Positions 35,001 to 46,137 of a stretch of 64,000 nt of DNA are shown piece by piece. The position numbers and the translations under genes are program-made. This stretch comes from Flammula alnicola (lineage: Eukaryota > Basidiomycota > Agaricomycetes > Agaricales > Strophariaceae): contig JADNRV010000001.1 in the NCBI GenBank assembly GCA_015499995.1, positions 744,001-808,000 on the forward strand, given 5' to 3'. Position 1 is the stretch's first letter, and every line of letters starts with the position of its first letter. The notes below the pieces were generated by a model. The model was not told the origin of the DNA. It did not search any database and saw only the letters and a program-made list of their open reading frames with translations.

Positions 35001-36053
35001 TCTGAGGAGAGGGCCACTCTTGTACATTGTCGCGGTAGATATATCAATGTTGATGAGCATCTGACCGATTCCAGGCCGAACCGATTGAAAGTATCCTCGC
35101 CACAGTTGGAGACCACCTCCTATATCCTTCGTTTCACGGTCCGTGAAGAATGACCTAACGTTGAAAGGGTACTTCATCGTCGGTTCCATGCGGATGACCA
35201 CATTAAGGGCCTACAGCGACACACGTATATATCAAGATGAATTACACCGTTTCGAGTGAGGCAAACATACAGTGATGGCGGTTAGCACACTATTGTCATG
35301 CGATTGTTCGCCATCAATGAAGCGTTTGAGCACCCTGGAATATGCCTCAATAAATAAATAAGAGAAAAAAAGAATAGGGGATCTCACTCGGGATTGATTT
35401 CGGCAACCTTCGTCAGCCGAACTTTGTACACTTTGGGGGCACGAGAACTGACGGTCTCCGCCCGGCCATCAGACAAGCTAACCTCAAACTAAAAATGAAA
35501 GTCAGTGACCAGGATATATGCTGCACAGTGGACTTGCTTCATGAGAGCCTGTCTCGCCAAAGGGCAACTCTCGAACAGCGAACATGTTTTTTCGGCCATC
35601 GTACACAGCCCGAGGATTGAATATCTCGGGAGCGGCAACGGTCTGCAGCTGTTTAATGATATCCATGTTGAGACGTGCAGGGAGATTTTTCTCGGACGGC
35701 GAAATGACTGTAAGATAAATATAAATTTCTGTATCGCGTTTATGAGTGCGATGTACTAACCGACTGTAATTAAGGTCAGCAAATGATATAATTCAAAAAT
35801 TTGTCCACTTACCATCATAATGGTGGATTACGCCTTCCGGTATGGTGGTGATGAAAGAATTAACGAAAATAGGAAGCTCGCGTCCTCCTGTGCCAAAGTT
35901 CGGACGCCTAACGCCAACAGTCGTGATATGCGAGTAAGTGCTAGGTAGTCCAATCTGGATTGCGCCTCCACGCGTTGCTCCCCCACCGCGACCACCGCGA
36001 GCTGGTCCACCGACGCCACGCGGTCCACCTCTCGGGGCTGCACGAGGAGGCAT
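32029..36053 (-). CDS. Argonaute (PAZ-PIWI) protein
   Basis: Argonaute binds small RNAs and cuts or silences matching transcripts. The N-terminus is RGG-rich ([18 protein letters not shown]), a form often seen in RNA-binding or methylated tails. Then come [37 protein letters not shown] and [20 protein letters not shown] (ArgoN/L1). The PAZ part reads [20 protein letters not shown] and [16 protein letters not shown]. The MID part includes [11 protein letters not shown] and [23 protein letters not shown] has [52 protein letters not shown] and [20 protein letters not shown]. The catalytic tetrad D-E-D-H is therefore intact, so slicing is likely. There are roughly 18-20 short introns. The end is LMYFS, with the stop supplied by the last exon. 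Many inner exon edges are approximate. Confidence 0.93.
35761..35763 (-). other. Candidate 3-nt microexon in the Argonaute gene
   Basis: Between exons ending TATGATG and starting TCATTTCG on the minus strand lie two adjacent intron-like units. One is 35764-35812 (49 nt, GTAAGT to TTACAG, branch-like CTGAC). The other is 35708-35760 (53 nt, GTTAGT to TTACAG, branch-like CTCAT). They leave a TCG exon. Including it gives YDVVISP; skipping it gives YDVISP. Confidence 0.6.
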
Positions 36054-37060
36054 AAAGAGCTTATTTCTGGGTAGTTCGGAGGAAGGAAAAAAGGATGGTG
36101 GAGGTAAAACTCAAAGGGCAGCTGCTACAACTAAGTCGGTCATAAAGTACTTATATTACTCCCCAAATGGTGCTAACGTAAATGTTAATCGATAAAGGAC
36201 AAAGAATCTGTCAGGTGACTATTATGGTAACCCGGCCCGTAACAGCCTGGTGAGGCTTATGCTCGGTTCATCCAAGTTTCGGGTGAACAGAAAGCAACAT
36301 ATAATAGGGCCACAAAGATGAATATTACATAGTATATGACGAAGCATAACAATCTTAACTTCCAAAAACGAAGAGAAACAGAAGGAAACAGACGACTAAA
36401 GGTCGAACAACAAAAGAACAGAAAGAGACAGAAAACCCAAGAAAAATTACATTTTTCTTGGATAGCGCGCAATGATACACAAGTGGTATAATTCATCTTG
36501 AAGGAAAAGAACAAGAATCAAGTATGTTTCCAAGCCATTTAAAAGTGAACCCCCAACGGAACATTTGTACTTATTTGGTCCGGGCCCTACAGCCGATGAT
36601 GCTCGCTACGCTCGCAATTAAATAAGTCGTTAGAATCGCTAAGATTTAAGGATCGGCTTAAATCCTGTTAAATCATAGATCAGGATCTGTGTGATGTGAC
36701 CAGGGTTCGACGCGCTAAGCGATGAACCACGGCCGGTAACTCGGATTAGGCTGGCAAAGGTCAGCAGGATGAGTGCGAGGACTTCATCGAGGTTTCTGAG
36801 GTAGATTATACGAGAAAATCAATTATAATTCAATTGTAATTAGTTTTAAATGTGAAATAAGAAGTAGACATGGAAAAAAATTATACTTTCAAGTGCAAAA
36901 GGTCAGAATCTATGAGTGTCATGCCAGGGTTTTTATTAAATTACTTAGATGTAGACTACACCGTCTACACAGGCTTAATTAATTTTTTAAGTTGGGTAAC
37001 AAGGGAGATTCAGCCTCTACATACTGCAGAATGTAAAGGCCCGCTGCAAAATAGACAGAA

Positions 37061-37096
37061 AATAACTTGGAGCGCCGTAATAACTTGGAGCGCCGT
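37061..37096. repeat. Perfect 18-bp tandem duplication
   Basis: The unit AATAACTTGGAGCGCCGT occurs at 37061-37078 and again at 37079-37096 with no mismatch. Confidence 0.85.
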
Positions 37097-37097
37097 G

Positions 37098-37139
37098 CAG
37101 TGCGCGGGATATTCACGACAGTGCGCGGGATATTCGTGA
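37098..37139. repeat. 21-bp tandem repeat, two near-identical units
   Basis: CAGTGCGCGGGATATTC is repeated at 37098-37114 and 37119-37135. The 4-bp tails differ (ACGA, then GTGA). It directly follows the 18-bp duplication. Confidence 0.8.
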
Positions 37140-37280
37140 GAGACTGAACTGGCTCGAAATCAGCATCAAGGGTGAGCAAAGTACATAAGGGTCCGATGCT
37201 GGCAACCGAGCAAAAAGCAGGCTGGCTTTTTTCCGAGCCCCACGCTCCGTGTTCCGTGTGTTCCGTGGGTGATCCGCCTT

Positions 37281-37362
37281 AAATCGTGTTAAATCGTGTT
37301 AAATTCAACGAGATAACTGCTTTACCCGCTATAATCGTCACTTTCCTTAAATTTCCTTAAAT
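37281..37362. repeat. Two perfect decamer tandem duplications
   Basis: AAATCGTGTT occurs at 37281-37290 and 37291-37300, followed by a partial third unit. TTCCTTAAAT occurs at 37343-37352 and 37353-37362. Confidence 0.8.
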
Positions 37363-38237
37363 CCAACCCTCGGGATGTGTCTAACCATGTCCGGACATGC
37401 AAAATCGGCCTCGGAGAGCTCATAATTAAATTAAGCACATTTATTTACACCTAACTACCTATTTTACAGGAGGGAGCGGTGAGGGGAGGGAGGCACAGGG
37501 AGGGAGCGTCCACCGAGCGTCCGCCTGCGAGCCAGCCCACGGAGGTAAAGAGCGCGCGTCAGCGCGCCCGCTCCGACGGATGATCGGCGGATCCAGAGGG
37601 ACCTGAATTGGGTCACGTCTCGGTCGGAGTCCGAAACCGAAGCGCGAGCGCAGCCAAACCACTCCGCCCGAGGCCGACGGGGTGACGGAACGTGATGTGA
37701 GCGGCCAGCCGAGACATGCCGATGATCGCGATCAAAGATGACATCAAATGATGTGACCGCTGGCCCTTATAAGGCAAGGGCCCGGTCCAGGCCCTTAAAT
37801 CTCTCGACATAAGTATTTCAACCGTCAAGTTTTCGCCGCCAAGTATTGCATTTGCTGCACGCGTTTTGTGCCACCCTTTCCCCAAGAAAGTGTACAGTGG
37901 CCGCGTTCGACTCATCCGAAGTCGCATTTTTCATTCAAACGCGACGCTTGCATGGTTCCCGCACGATTTACCTGTTGGTCCTCGTGTGAGGCACGAGAGT
38001 GCTTCAATTTGCTTGAGCTACACGCGGTATGGCTGTGACCTCCGTAGCCACTGCCCAACTATGTTGTCCGCTTGGTGGCTCTCTTCTACCCTGCATCCCG
38101 CTTTGGCCCAGCCTCTCAAGTAAAGAGGCCACAGAATTGCACAGAGCCATAAATATCCTATCGCCTTCTTTCCCATTTACCCTTCTCACTTTCAGCACCC
38201 AGCCAGCATTTCCTTTATATTTATTATATTTTCCTTC

Positions 38238-39217
38238 ATGATGCAACGCAACATGAGCTACCGAAAACCTGCACCCGTATATATCCCATCTCCGCCCCCA
38301 TCACCACGCGCCTCTTCCGTACACTCTGAGGCTCCGAAACAGCCTGAAGAAGAAATTCCACCGGTGTGGCGCTTTTTACTTTGTTCTCAAGCTCTTATAC
38401 CAATCTAACTTGCGTTTCTATGTTAGCTACCCAATAATTGGCGAGAAATACTAGTCGCCAAGATTTCTGAAGATAATTCTTCACGAGAAAATTCCTTGTC
38501 TATAAACCCATCCAATGGTGAAGATCCAGCAACTAAAGAGCCATATGTGACGGAGCCGGCTCCTCCGCCTGCTGTTAGTCCATGCTACCTTATTAACCGG
38601 AATTTCTCTCAGTTGCTTTATTTAGCCTCAGCCCAAGATGGAGAAGGACTCAAATGTACAAGTCGAAGGATACGAGGGGTCTTTTGCTACTCTTTCGGGA
38701 AGCCAAGCACATCGCGGCCGTGGTCTACCTACAGTGTGTACCTCAGAATCCCTCTGACATCTCTTCAGTGCCAACTTTCGTGCTGATATAGGAATATCGG
38801 CCACCCACTCCTCCATTGCGCTCCAAGAGCAAACGGCAAGACGTTCCGCCAGAGATAAATTCAGAAGGCGGCGTCGGTCATTCAGATATGCATCTACCCA
38901 GAGGAATCTACCCTTCAAACAACCACTCCAACCTTTACTACGGCTACGCGCGAACAGGTGCAGGCGCATCGCTCAGAACTAGCACCTCTTTTCAGACAGA
39001 AAGAACGGCAGTGTCGTTAAACCCTTCAATGGGATGGTCTCGTGGCATGGGAATTTTATCAGATAAGGGTATGCATAGCTATCCAAACATTTTGATACGG
39101 AAAGAAACTGCAGTTGTGTCCGACGACGCGTCCCTTTCGGGTGGCATCTCGTGCTGGAAACTCGACCTGGCCAGCTGGGCTAAGAAGCTCCGCAGCTTTG
39201 TGGTTATCCACAAGTAA
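38238..39217 (+). CDS. Small hypothetical Pro-rich protein
   Basis: Function is unknown. The first exon reads MMQRNMSYRKPAPVYIPSPP and is Ser/Pro-rich. Splicing at about 38366/38424 gives EIPPLPNNWREILVAKISED. A third exon (PKMEKDSNVQVEGYEGSFAT, about 38630-38734) is in phase with the last one, which begins EYRPPTPPLRSKSKRQDV at 38792. The consistent phases, the PAPVYIPSPPPSP and RPPTPPL patches and the NWRE motif resemble uncharacterised agaricomycete proteins as I recall them. The C-terminal frame stays open for 400 nt to 39217, but its last part has less clear coding character and could contain another intron. Confidence 0.55.
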
Positions 39218-39419
39218 TTATTATACGTACAGTACAATGCTATGTCCCTTCATGTTTTTTTTTCCCATAACGGAATGAACGAACCACCTTCCAAATCCTT
39301 GCGCTTTGATTCGCGGAACCAAATAATCAGTAGGCCGTATCAAGCGTTTTTTGCGGTTTTCCCACCAAAGTACTGGGTTCCCAAAGAAGAAAAAGACCCA
39401 AAAAGAGGCGGGAAAGAGG

Positions 39420-39498
39420 AGATTTGTAAGCAATATGGCCCGGACTTCCGCGCGCTACGCGCGCGACCCCTCACAAATCTTCGCCGCATCGCATATTG
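39420..39498. repeat. Nested inverted repeat with an alternating CG core
   Basis: AGATTTGT (39420-39427) is inverted at 39473-39480, and GCAATATG (near 39430) is inverted as CATATTGC near 39490. Between them is a CGCGCGCTACGCGCGCG-like tract. The arms interleave rather than nest perfectly, so one simple hairpin is not formed. Confidence 0.5.
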
Positions 39499-39955
39499 CC
39501 TGAGTTCAGCCAAAAATCATAAATTAATAAAATAGACTATAGCTAAAAATTGTAGGTAATGAGGCCGCATCTATTTTGACTTTGGCTTCCCAATGTTTTG
39601 ATTTTTTTGCCAACATTCAAGCTGACTTTTGATGCTCTGAGCCCACACCTTGCTCTGATTTTTTCTGCATGAGGTCTGATTCTTCTTTTCATATCTTCAG
39701 CTTTTCTACTGATTGAATATTATAATATATCAAACTACCTAGAAGTTGAAGCCTTGAAGGCTACTTTATGTGCACAATAATCTACATACTTATTCATGTA
39801 AGAAAGAGACAATGGGAAAGTACTGGTGTTCATGATGAGACAAATAAGAGGGCGAGGATATTTACAATGCCAAGAAAGGCTTCGGAGGAGCAGAGCGGCA
39901 AGCGTTAAAATTGGAGACGCGAGCGGCGAGCGCATTGGACGCAATCACGTGACGT

Positions 39956-40006
39956 GGCAGATAACATGGCAGATAACATGGGTCCGAGCGCAGCATGTTA
40001 TCTGCC
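39956..40006. repeat. Duplicated and inverted 13-mer (hairpin-forming)
   Basis: GGCAGATAACATG lies at 39956-39968 and 39968-39980, overlapping by one G. Its exact inverse complement CATGTTATCTGCC lies at 39994-40006. The second copy and the inverse copy can pair with a 13-nt loop. Confidence 0.85.
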
Positions 40007-40507
40007 ATTGCCCGGGCATCTGACATTTCGATTTTTCCAGCCCGCGTCTTTCGTCTTTCTCAAATTGTTAGTAGACAATTCTATTCAATGTATGTATGGC
40101 TACACGCCTGTCCGATTATATGGGGAGAGTACGAGTTCTGGACTTTTGAGCTTGAAAGAACAGTCGAAAATCGACGTTTCGGAGTTTGCCGGGCAGATAA
40201 CAACCCAGCACTATGGTGTATAAACCTTTTTTTTGCCGCATCACAGTGGCGTATGTAAGCAGAACGTAGCCCGATCCGGTTAATGGTGGAGTGGAAGGTT
40301 GTTGTAGCTGCCTAGCATCTCCTCCTTCCTTAGCAATGGCGATGAACCTATGAGAGCGGGGCTCTCTGGCTACGCGCGAACGCCCAACTTCGCTCTCACA
40401 CCGTAGTATTCAGGAGCATTCATTCTAGGTTTTCGTCATAGATCCCGCATCCGGGCACACATTCGACAACGCATACCTACCGTCTACCGTTCACTTTTAT
40501 TTGCATA

Positions 40508-42973
40508 ATGCCTGAATCCAAGACTCAGAGTCAGGTCATACCTAATGCCCAAGAAAGAGATTTGGACGAACTTTCTATTCCGCCAAACCGACCCTTCATA
40601 CCCCATCTACGCTCGGATTCTCCAATACTTCGACCACATACCTTGGAAGAGTTTCGCGAAGCGGAGGGCAGGGAGAACAGGAAACGAAGATTGATGCAGA
40701 TATGGAGAACTCTTCCAGAAGTATTACATCCTTCGGAAAATAACTCTTCTGCAAAACGCGAAACCTCTAACCAGCTCCCGTCGGAACACGTTGAATCTTT
40801 GAAGGCGATGTATGACAACGAGCTTTTGCTTAATTGCGCGACCCCTGCGTCTGGATCTCGACCGTCCCAGATAGGCTGGAGAGAGTTTAAGAACTATGCG
40901 GAGGCAAAGGAAACTGGTGGGTTCTTATCTAGCTTGAAGATTGTTTTCCCTTACTGGTGTCATTGTCAGAGCTTTGGCATATATTCCATAACGAATTAGA
41001 CCTGGACGGAAATGGTGCAATTGACGAGAAGGAACTACAAGGTGCATTAAGCAAAAACGGTGAGCATATTTCTCGAATAACCGGCACTCCGCGCTTGACC
41101 GCTTTGATTCCAGGCATCGAACTCTCTCCTTCAACAGTAAATGACTTCATAGTCTTCGTTTCATCGAAGCGATATCCCCATCACATAACCTTTGACGAGT
41201 TTCGCGATTTCTTCATTCTTTTGCCTCGTAAAATTTCAGCAGCCGAGATTTATCGATACTATGAGATGAGGATGTACTTGGGCGATGACGGACGCGGTCC
41301 TGCACGTGTTAACATGGAAGGTAATTATAACGGATCTAGTTGTACACTCCATTGTTGCTAATGGTTTGCCTCAAGGCGACGTCAGCCTCAGTGCCGAAGA
41401 CAAACCTCCGACTCCCCCTTCTCACAGCATCATGGCTTCTGGTTCGCTTCCAACCCCTTCGACAACAACTCCCAGCGTGATAGAAACTGATGACGATGAG
41501 GAGTACGACTACTTTGACGAAGATCAGGAGGAGGAAGAAGAGCAACATCACTTCCTGGAAGGCCATACAGCGCTCAAATTCCTTCTTGCAGGCGGTGTTG
41601 CAGGAGCGGGTACGTCGTTTGCGCCAGTAACACTTGATTTCTAATGACCCTGTTTTCTAGTCTCACGGACGTGTACCGCGCCATTCGACCGATTGAAAAT
41701 CTTTCTCATAACCAGACCACCGGAACTGGGCGGCCCGTCAGTCACTGGCGAAACGAAGCACACAGGTCTCAAGATTATTGGGAATGCTCTGAAGCGTATC
41801 TACTCAGAAGGCGGGATTCTCGCATTCTGGACGGGCAATGGTCTGTCCGTAGCGAAGATTTTTCCGGAATCCGCCATCAAGTTTTTCACCTACGAGTCTT
41901 CTGTCAGTTATTTTTCTTCGAGACAGAGACTGCGACTTAGTGTATACTCTTTTCATGTTCGATAGAAACGGGCGTTCGCAAAATACTACGACAAGGTGGA
42001 GGATTCCCGTGATATCAGCGGCATCAGTCGATTTCTCTCCGGTGGGATGGGTGGTATCAGCAGTCAATTAAGTGAGTAAGCAGATCATGTTTATGCTTTA
42101 ATTTAATGTTACCTGATCAATCTTCTTCTCCGATAGGTATATACCCAATAGAGACGCTGAAGGTAGTTTACTGACTTCGTCTCATCTCTTCCTGTATTTA
42201 TTCCATCCTCTCCTCCCAGACACAAATGATGAGTAATACTGGGGCGCATAAGCGGACTTTGGCTGCTGCTATCCGGCACCTATGGGCTCTTGGTGGTATT
42301 CGGAGATATTATCGAGGCCTTACCGTACGTCTTGAATCTATTCATATTGTATGAAACCTAGAACACTTATCATATGTATAATGACTATAGGTCGGCCTTG
42401 TGGGCGTGTTTCCGTGCGTCACTCGCATGCGGTGCCTATGCATCAACGTAAACACTAAACCTAACCCTTCTACGCAGATACTCGGCGATTGACATGAGCA
42501 CATTCGAAGCGCTGAAACAAGCCTATCAGCGATCGACGGGGAAGCAGGACCCAGGCGTGTTGGCTTTGCTCGCATTTGGAAGCATCTCGGGAAGCGTTGG
42601 GGCGACGAGTGTCTACCCACTAAATCTTGTTCGTACGCGGCTGCAGGCATCGGGCTCTTCAGGACATCCACAGATATATACCGGCGTTTGGGATGTTGCG
42701 TCGAAAACATGGGAGCGCGATGGCTGGAGAGGGTTCTATCGGGGTTTGTTTCCCACATTGGCGAAGGTGAGTCTCGGGCTTCTTAGGGCGGCTTGCCTGT
42801 TTAGGCTCTCCAAGCTCTCGGCTAATGCATGTCTTTTTTCTTACTAGGTTGTTCCTGCGGTGTCCATTTCTTACGTTGTGTACGAACACGCAAAACGAAG
42901 GTCTGTGAAAATATATATCCCTTTCTTTCTGGGATTGTTGTTGACAGCGAAACCTTGCAGACTTGGGGTTTAA
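40508..42973 (+). CDS. Calcium-regulated mitochondrial carrier (SCaMC-like, EF-hand plus carrier repeats)
   Basis: SCaMC/Sal1-type carriers exchange ATP-Mg for phosphate across the inner mitochondrial membrane under calcium control. The N-terminal half is soluble. It includes HIFHNELDLDGNGAIDEKEL, a canonical EF-hand loop (D-D-N-A-E positions), and a second degenerate EF region (HHITFDEFRDFFILLPRK). An acidic linker (DDDEEYDYFDEDQEEEEE) leads to three carrier repeats. LLAGGVAGAVSRTCTAPFDR, FLSGGMGGISSQLSIYPIET and GSISGSVGATSVYPLNLVRT carry the three PxD/ExxKxR signatures. ATG is at 40508; the last intron leaves RRLGV and TAA at 42971-42973. There are about nine introns and about 600 residues. 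Confidence 0.9.
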
Positions 42974-43578
42974 AGTATGTTTATATACTTCTTGTTTTTT
43001 AATCTCTAGAGGACTATTTTCCCCCTTGCATGCAATGTATCTAGTAGAGTTTTGCCGTCCTTACCCTTGCACACTATCATATCTTAATCTCAAATAAATC
43101 TCACATGGCACAAGGTCGGTTCAAGCAAATTGAAAAAATATGATTGGAAAATGAGGGGTATAATCGTTTCGTGAGATAAAGCCTAAATGGTGAGTACTAT
43201 GAATGGGATGGGGGTCCAGGTTAGTCGAAAGTATCGATGAAAAAAATGTGAGCGAGATTAAGAACAGCCGTTAGGGTGCAGATTCATTACGATCATGAAG
43301 ATGATAACGAATAGATGCGTGTAGATGTGGGTGGGGCGGTGCAATGTCGTCGGACGTGTGTGTGGGATTCATGAAGAGCACATGCGCAGCAGCACATCGT
43401 AATGCGGTGGCGATGATGCGTCAACGACGCGATGATGATGAGGTGGGGTTGAAATTTAGAGTTGACGTGGAACGACAAGTTTATGGCGAAGGGCTTGATC
43501 GCTCTGGACACATAGCTTAAGGGGAGAGGACGTGTCCCTCCAATCGGAAGGGGTAGTTCCATTTACGTCGTTTGAGGA
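42974..43578. other. Convergent intergenic region
   Basis: This 605-bp gap lies between two gene 3' ends. It is AT-rich at first and later contains a GATG/GTGG-rich stretch (43300-43450) without a supported frame. No gene is seen. Confidence 0.4.
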
Positions 43579-45117
43579 TCATGAATACGATGGGTCGTCT
43601 TCGAGTCTTCGTTTCTCGTCCACCAGTGCATTCAGAGTCAGTTGATCTTGTTCTCGCCCTCGTGCCTGCGATCGGGACGCCAGCCTAATTTTGGTTCGCC
43701 ACTCCTGGATCCATGTCCATCGGGATTCTCGGCCTACATCACCCGAGGAGCTTGGCTTATTCGAAATTATAGAACGCAGTTGTCGGCGTCCGAGGATGGG
43801 CGCCAGGGATAGAACGGACAGGAAAACGAGCTTCAGAATGATTTCTGGAGTGGTGAGCAAGGATGACACGGTTTGAGACGTCGATGTCGGTGTTGAAGCC
43901 ACCGTTTGGAGGATATCACCGATCTGACGTCACGGAGGAATTAGTTTGACCGTAAGACACGTTTCAAATATATATTACACACCTGGCAAGTGACCGCGGT
44001 CCATGGTAAACATCCAATGAAGGTCCCGAGCATGCAATCTACCAGGGATACCCCACATACACCGCAAGCGATGTTGATGCCGGACCATGGAACGACGCCA
44101 ATGAGGCGAAGAACGGAGAGCCTTACCCAAGGAGAAGATTTGGGTGTGAGTTGATTGCCGGAGTTGTCGGCATCGGCATCTGAATCACCACCTAACGCGC
44201 TTCGCGTCATGTCTAGCGCTCGAGGAAAGATTTTAGAGAGAAAAGGGCCGAGAGGAGTCGAGAGCAGAGTGGCGCAGATGGAGCCCACGGTCGTCAGTGT
44301 AGTCAAAAGGATGGTTGCGTAGAAGGGTGAGAAAAGAGCACCGCCGAGGACATTCTGCACACGACCAAAATCGGACCATTCAATTCACCTCAGTTGAATC
44401 AAAAAATAGGAAGCCGAGGTGACGTACCCATAACACGCTACCCGGAATTGACCAGGCGTGTTTCCAAACAGCAGAAATGGCCATAACACCAATAACATGG
44501 GAGAGGGGGCCCGGTCCACTCTGAGAGTAGCCATGAAGTTCTCGACCGAGTTGGGCAAGATCGGCGATATCGTGTGGCCATGCGAGGGATATTGGAAGAG
44601 TTGACAAACACCATAGTACCAGACATGTTGAAATGGGGAAGAGAAGAATGACAATTATTATGGGAGCATGCACCTGTAAGACACGGTAAGAAACGGTTGA
44701 AACAGAGACAAAGGGGGTATTTACAGGAAATCGCCAGCGGAATAAATGAGATGAAAGTTTGTCGGGTTCGACCACGGTAAATGAAACAGAGTGTGCCGAG
44801 GCGGATAGAGGGAGGAGAAAGTCGTCAGTGCTGGAACGGGGTGAGGACGGTGTTGACCAGGAAAGGGTGTGTTTCTGAGGAAGGTGGAGCCATTGAATAA
44901 ATCTGGAGAGGAACCAGGCAAGCATAGTGGGCGGCGGGGAGGGGTCTGGGGGTATGTCGGTGTCGATTGGGGGTGGAGTTGGGTGCGGCTCCTCGCGAAC
45001 CTGAAGAAAAGAAGTGGAACGACGACGGCCAAGAGACTGGCAAGTCGCGGCAGGGCGGAGATTAGTGGAAGAGGCGCGACTGCGAGACTTTGGAGGCAAT
45101 TGCAAGGTAACTGCCAT
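43579..45117 (-). CDS. SNARE-associated (VTT/DedA-type) Golgi membrane protein, Tvp38/TMEM64-like
   Basis: VTT-domain proteins are multi-pass membrane proteins of the Golgi and ER. Several are lipid scramblases, and yeast Tvp38 is a Golgi vesicle protein. The N-terminus is a Ser/Pro-rich cytosolic part (MAVTLQLPPKSRSRASSTNL). Transmembrane helices follow: HAPIIIVILLFPISTCLVLW, then the VTT core with GVMAISAVWKHAWSIPGSVL, NVLGGALFSPFYATILLTTL and GSICATLLSTPLG. The conserved loop is RLSVLRLIGVVPWSGINIAC, then GVSLVDCMLGTFIGCLPWTA. A last helix (LVFLSVLSLAPILGR) precedes a basic, charged tail ending RLEDDPSYS. There are four or so introns. An upstream in-frame ATG at 45177 exists; 45117 was chosen as the likelier start. 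Confidence 0.85.
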
Positions 45118-45359
45118 GGAGGGATAGAGAGTACAGACAAGAGAGTAAGAGTAAGTCAAAAATACAACTACAGTCATTCACATCAGGTCATTAGCCGAGC
45201 TGACAAATTCTCATTACCGGAATCTGACAGCGTGCGTACTGACAAATTCTCATTTTAAGTACCAGGCCATCCGGAGAGTGACATGCATCGTTTCGCATTC
45301 AGCGTGCATTTGTAGTGCATGTATGGTCATAGTAATAGTAGCATATCGTCCCTCTCCCC

Positions 45360-45861
45360 TTAATGCGCCGTTCTCCTGCTCTCCTGGATGATCGTCGATA
45401 GCTCCTCGAGCTTGCGTTTTGAGCGCAAAAGAGTACCAAGCTGTATAATTTAGTTCAATCAACACTTCACTCGTCTCTGTCATACCACAATAACCACCCA
45501 CCCTCTTCTTGGTCAGCTTCCTTGCTTTCTTATCCTGGAAGCGCAGAAAACAACACAAGTCAGAACTCTCGCACTGAAAGCCAATGTAAATCCTTCGCAC
45601 CTTGGAGTTCCTCAACAGCTCCATGACCCGCCTCTCATACGCCGAGAATCCAGCAACCTCTCTGATCACAGACCGCACAAACTTGGTCTTGGTCGATTGC
45701 ACACCCTTGCGCTGGCTGGGGCGGACAGCCTTGGGGATTGGGGTCGTGGGGTGACCGTGGTTTGGGCCGTAGCGAATGTCTGTTTTAAATCACACATACA
45801 ACGACTATCAGCACTCTGAGCGGTGGTTCATACGCGAACAACACCCACTGGTACGAGCCAT
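45360..45861 (-). CDS. RPL36: 60S ribosomal protein eL36
   Basis: A small basic protein of the large ribosomal subunit. Spliced motifs are MART at the start, [20 protein letters not shown], then [40 protein letters not shown] and LTKKRVG. The end reads [20 protein letters not shown] then AH. ATG is at 45861-45859 and TAA at 45362-45360. There are four introns; the first follows just after the initial MART codons, a common layout for fungal ribosomal genes. A CACGTG box lies at 45928-45933, 67 bp upstream. The length of about 100 residues fits. Confidence 0.95.
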
Positions 45862-46137
45862 TTTCTTGAAGTCTTGAGGGGTCGTTGGTAGCGTTGCGAA
45901 AGATCTGTGACTTGCTTCCGTGCCAGTCACGTGTCGCCAGAGGCTGATGTACTGTATAGTTCATTTCTCACGAAACTCCATGCCGCATCTGGCCGAGATA
46001 ACTTGATAATTCTTATCTAATCTAATCCGCTACCATGCTTTGTACCGCCCCACATACTAGCACTCGAAGAAACTTACAATACTGAGAAAGAAAGAACAGA
46101 GAAAATGATACAAAAAATGAGATACAGTCCTTGGTAT

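Larger units (their letters stand above)
36054..38237. other. Gene-poor repeat-bearing region upstream of Argonaute
   Basis: These 2.2 kb have no supported gene. The first part is the Argonaute promoter. Between 36590 and 37370 it carries low-complexity motifs (GCTCGCTACGCTCGC near 36602; TTAAAT-type repeats) and several small perfect tandem duplications, listed separately. From 37465 to 37720 it turns GC-rich with purine-rich runs. I see no transposase, reverse transcriptase or clear terminal repeats, so any mobile-element origin is unproven. Confidence 0.45.
39218..40507. other. Gene-free region with inverted repeats
   Basis: These 1.3 kb hold only short frames. A GC-alternating core flanked by inverted arms lies near 39420-39498. 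A duplicated and inverted 13-mer lies at 39956-40006, just after a CACGTG E-box at 39946-39951. The rest is AT-rich. The last part is the promoter of the mitochondrial carrier gene. Confidence 0.45.

Noticed and set aside
36700..36750. A tRNA-like string with a GGTTCGA B-box-like word.
   Set aside because: No acceptor or anticodon arm can be paired and there is no terminator, so it is not a tRNA gene and at most a chance match.
37441..37760. GC-rich, purine-rich block that could be a transposon or LTR fragment.
   Set aside because: No paired terminal repeats, target-site duplication or element protein is visible. It is mentioned only as a composition change.
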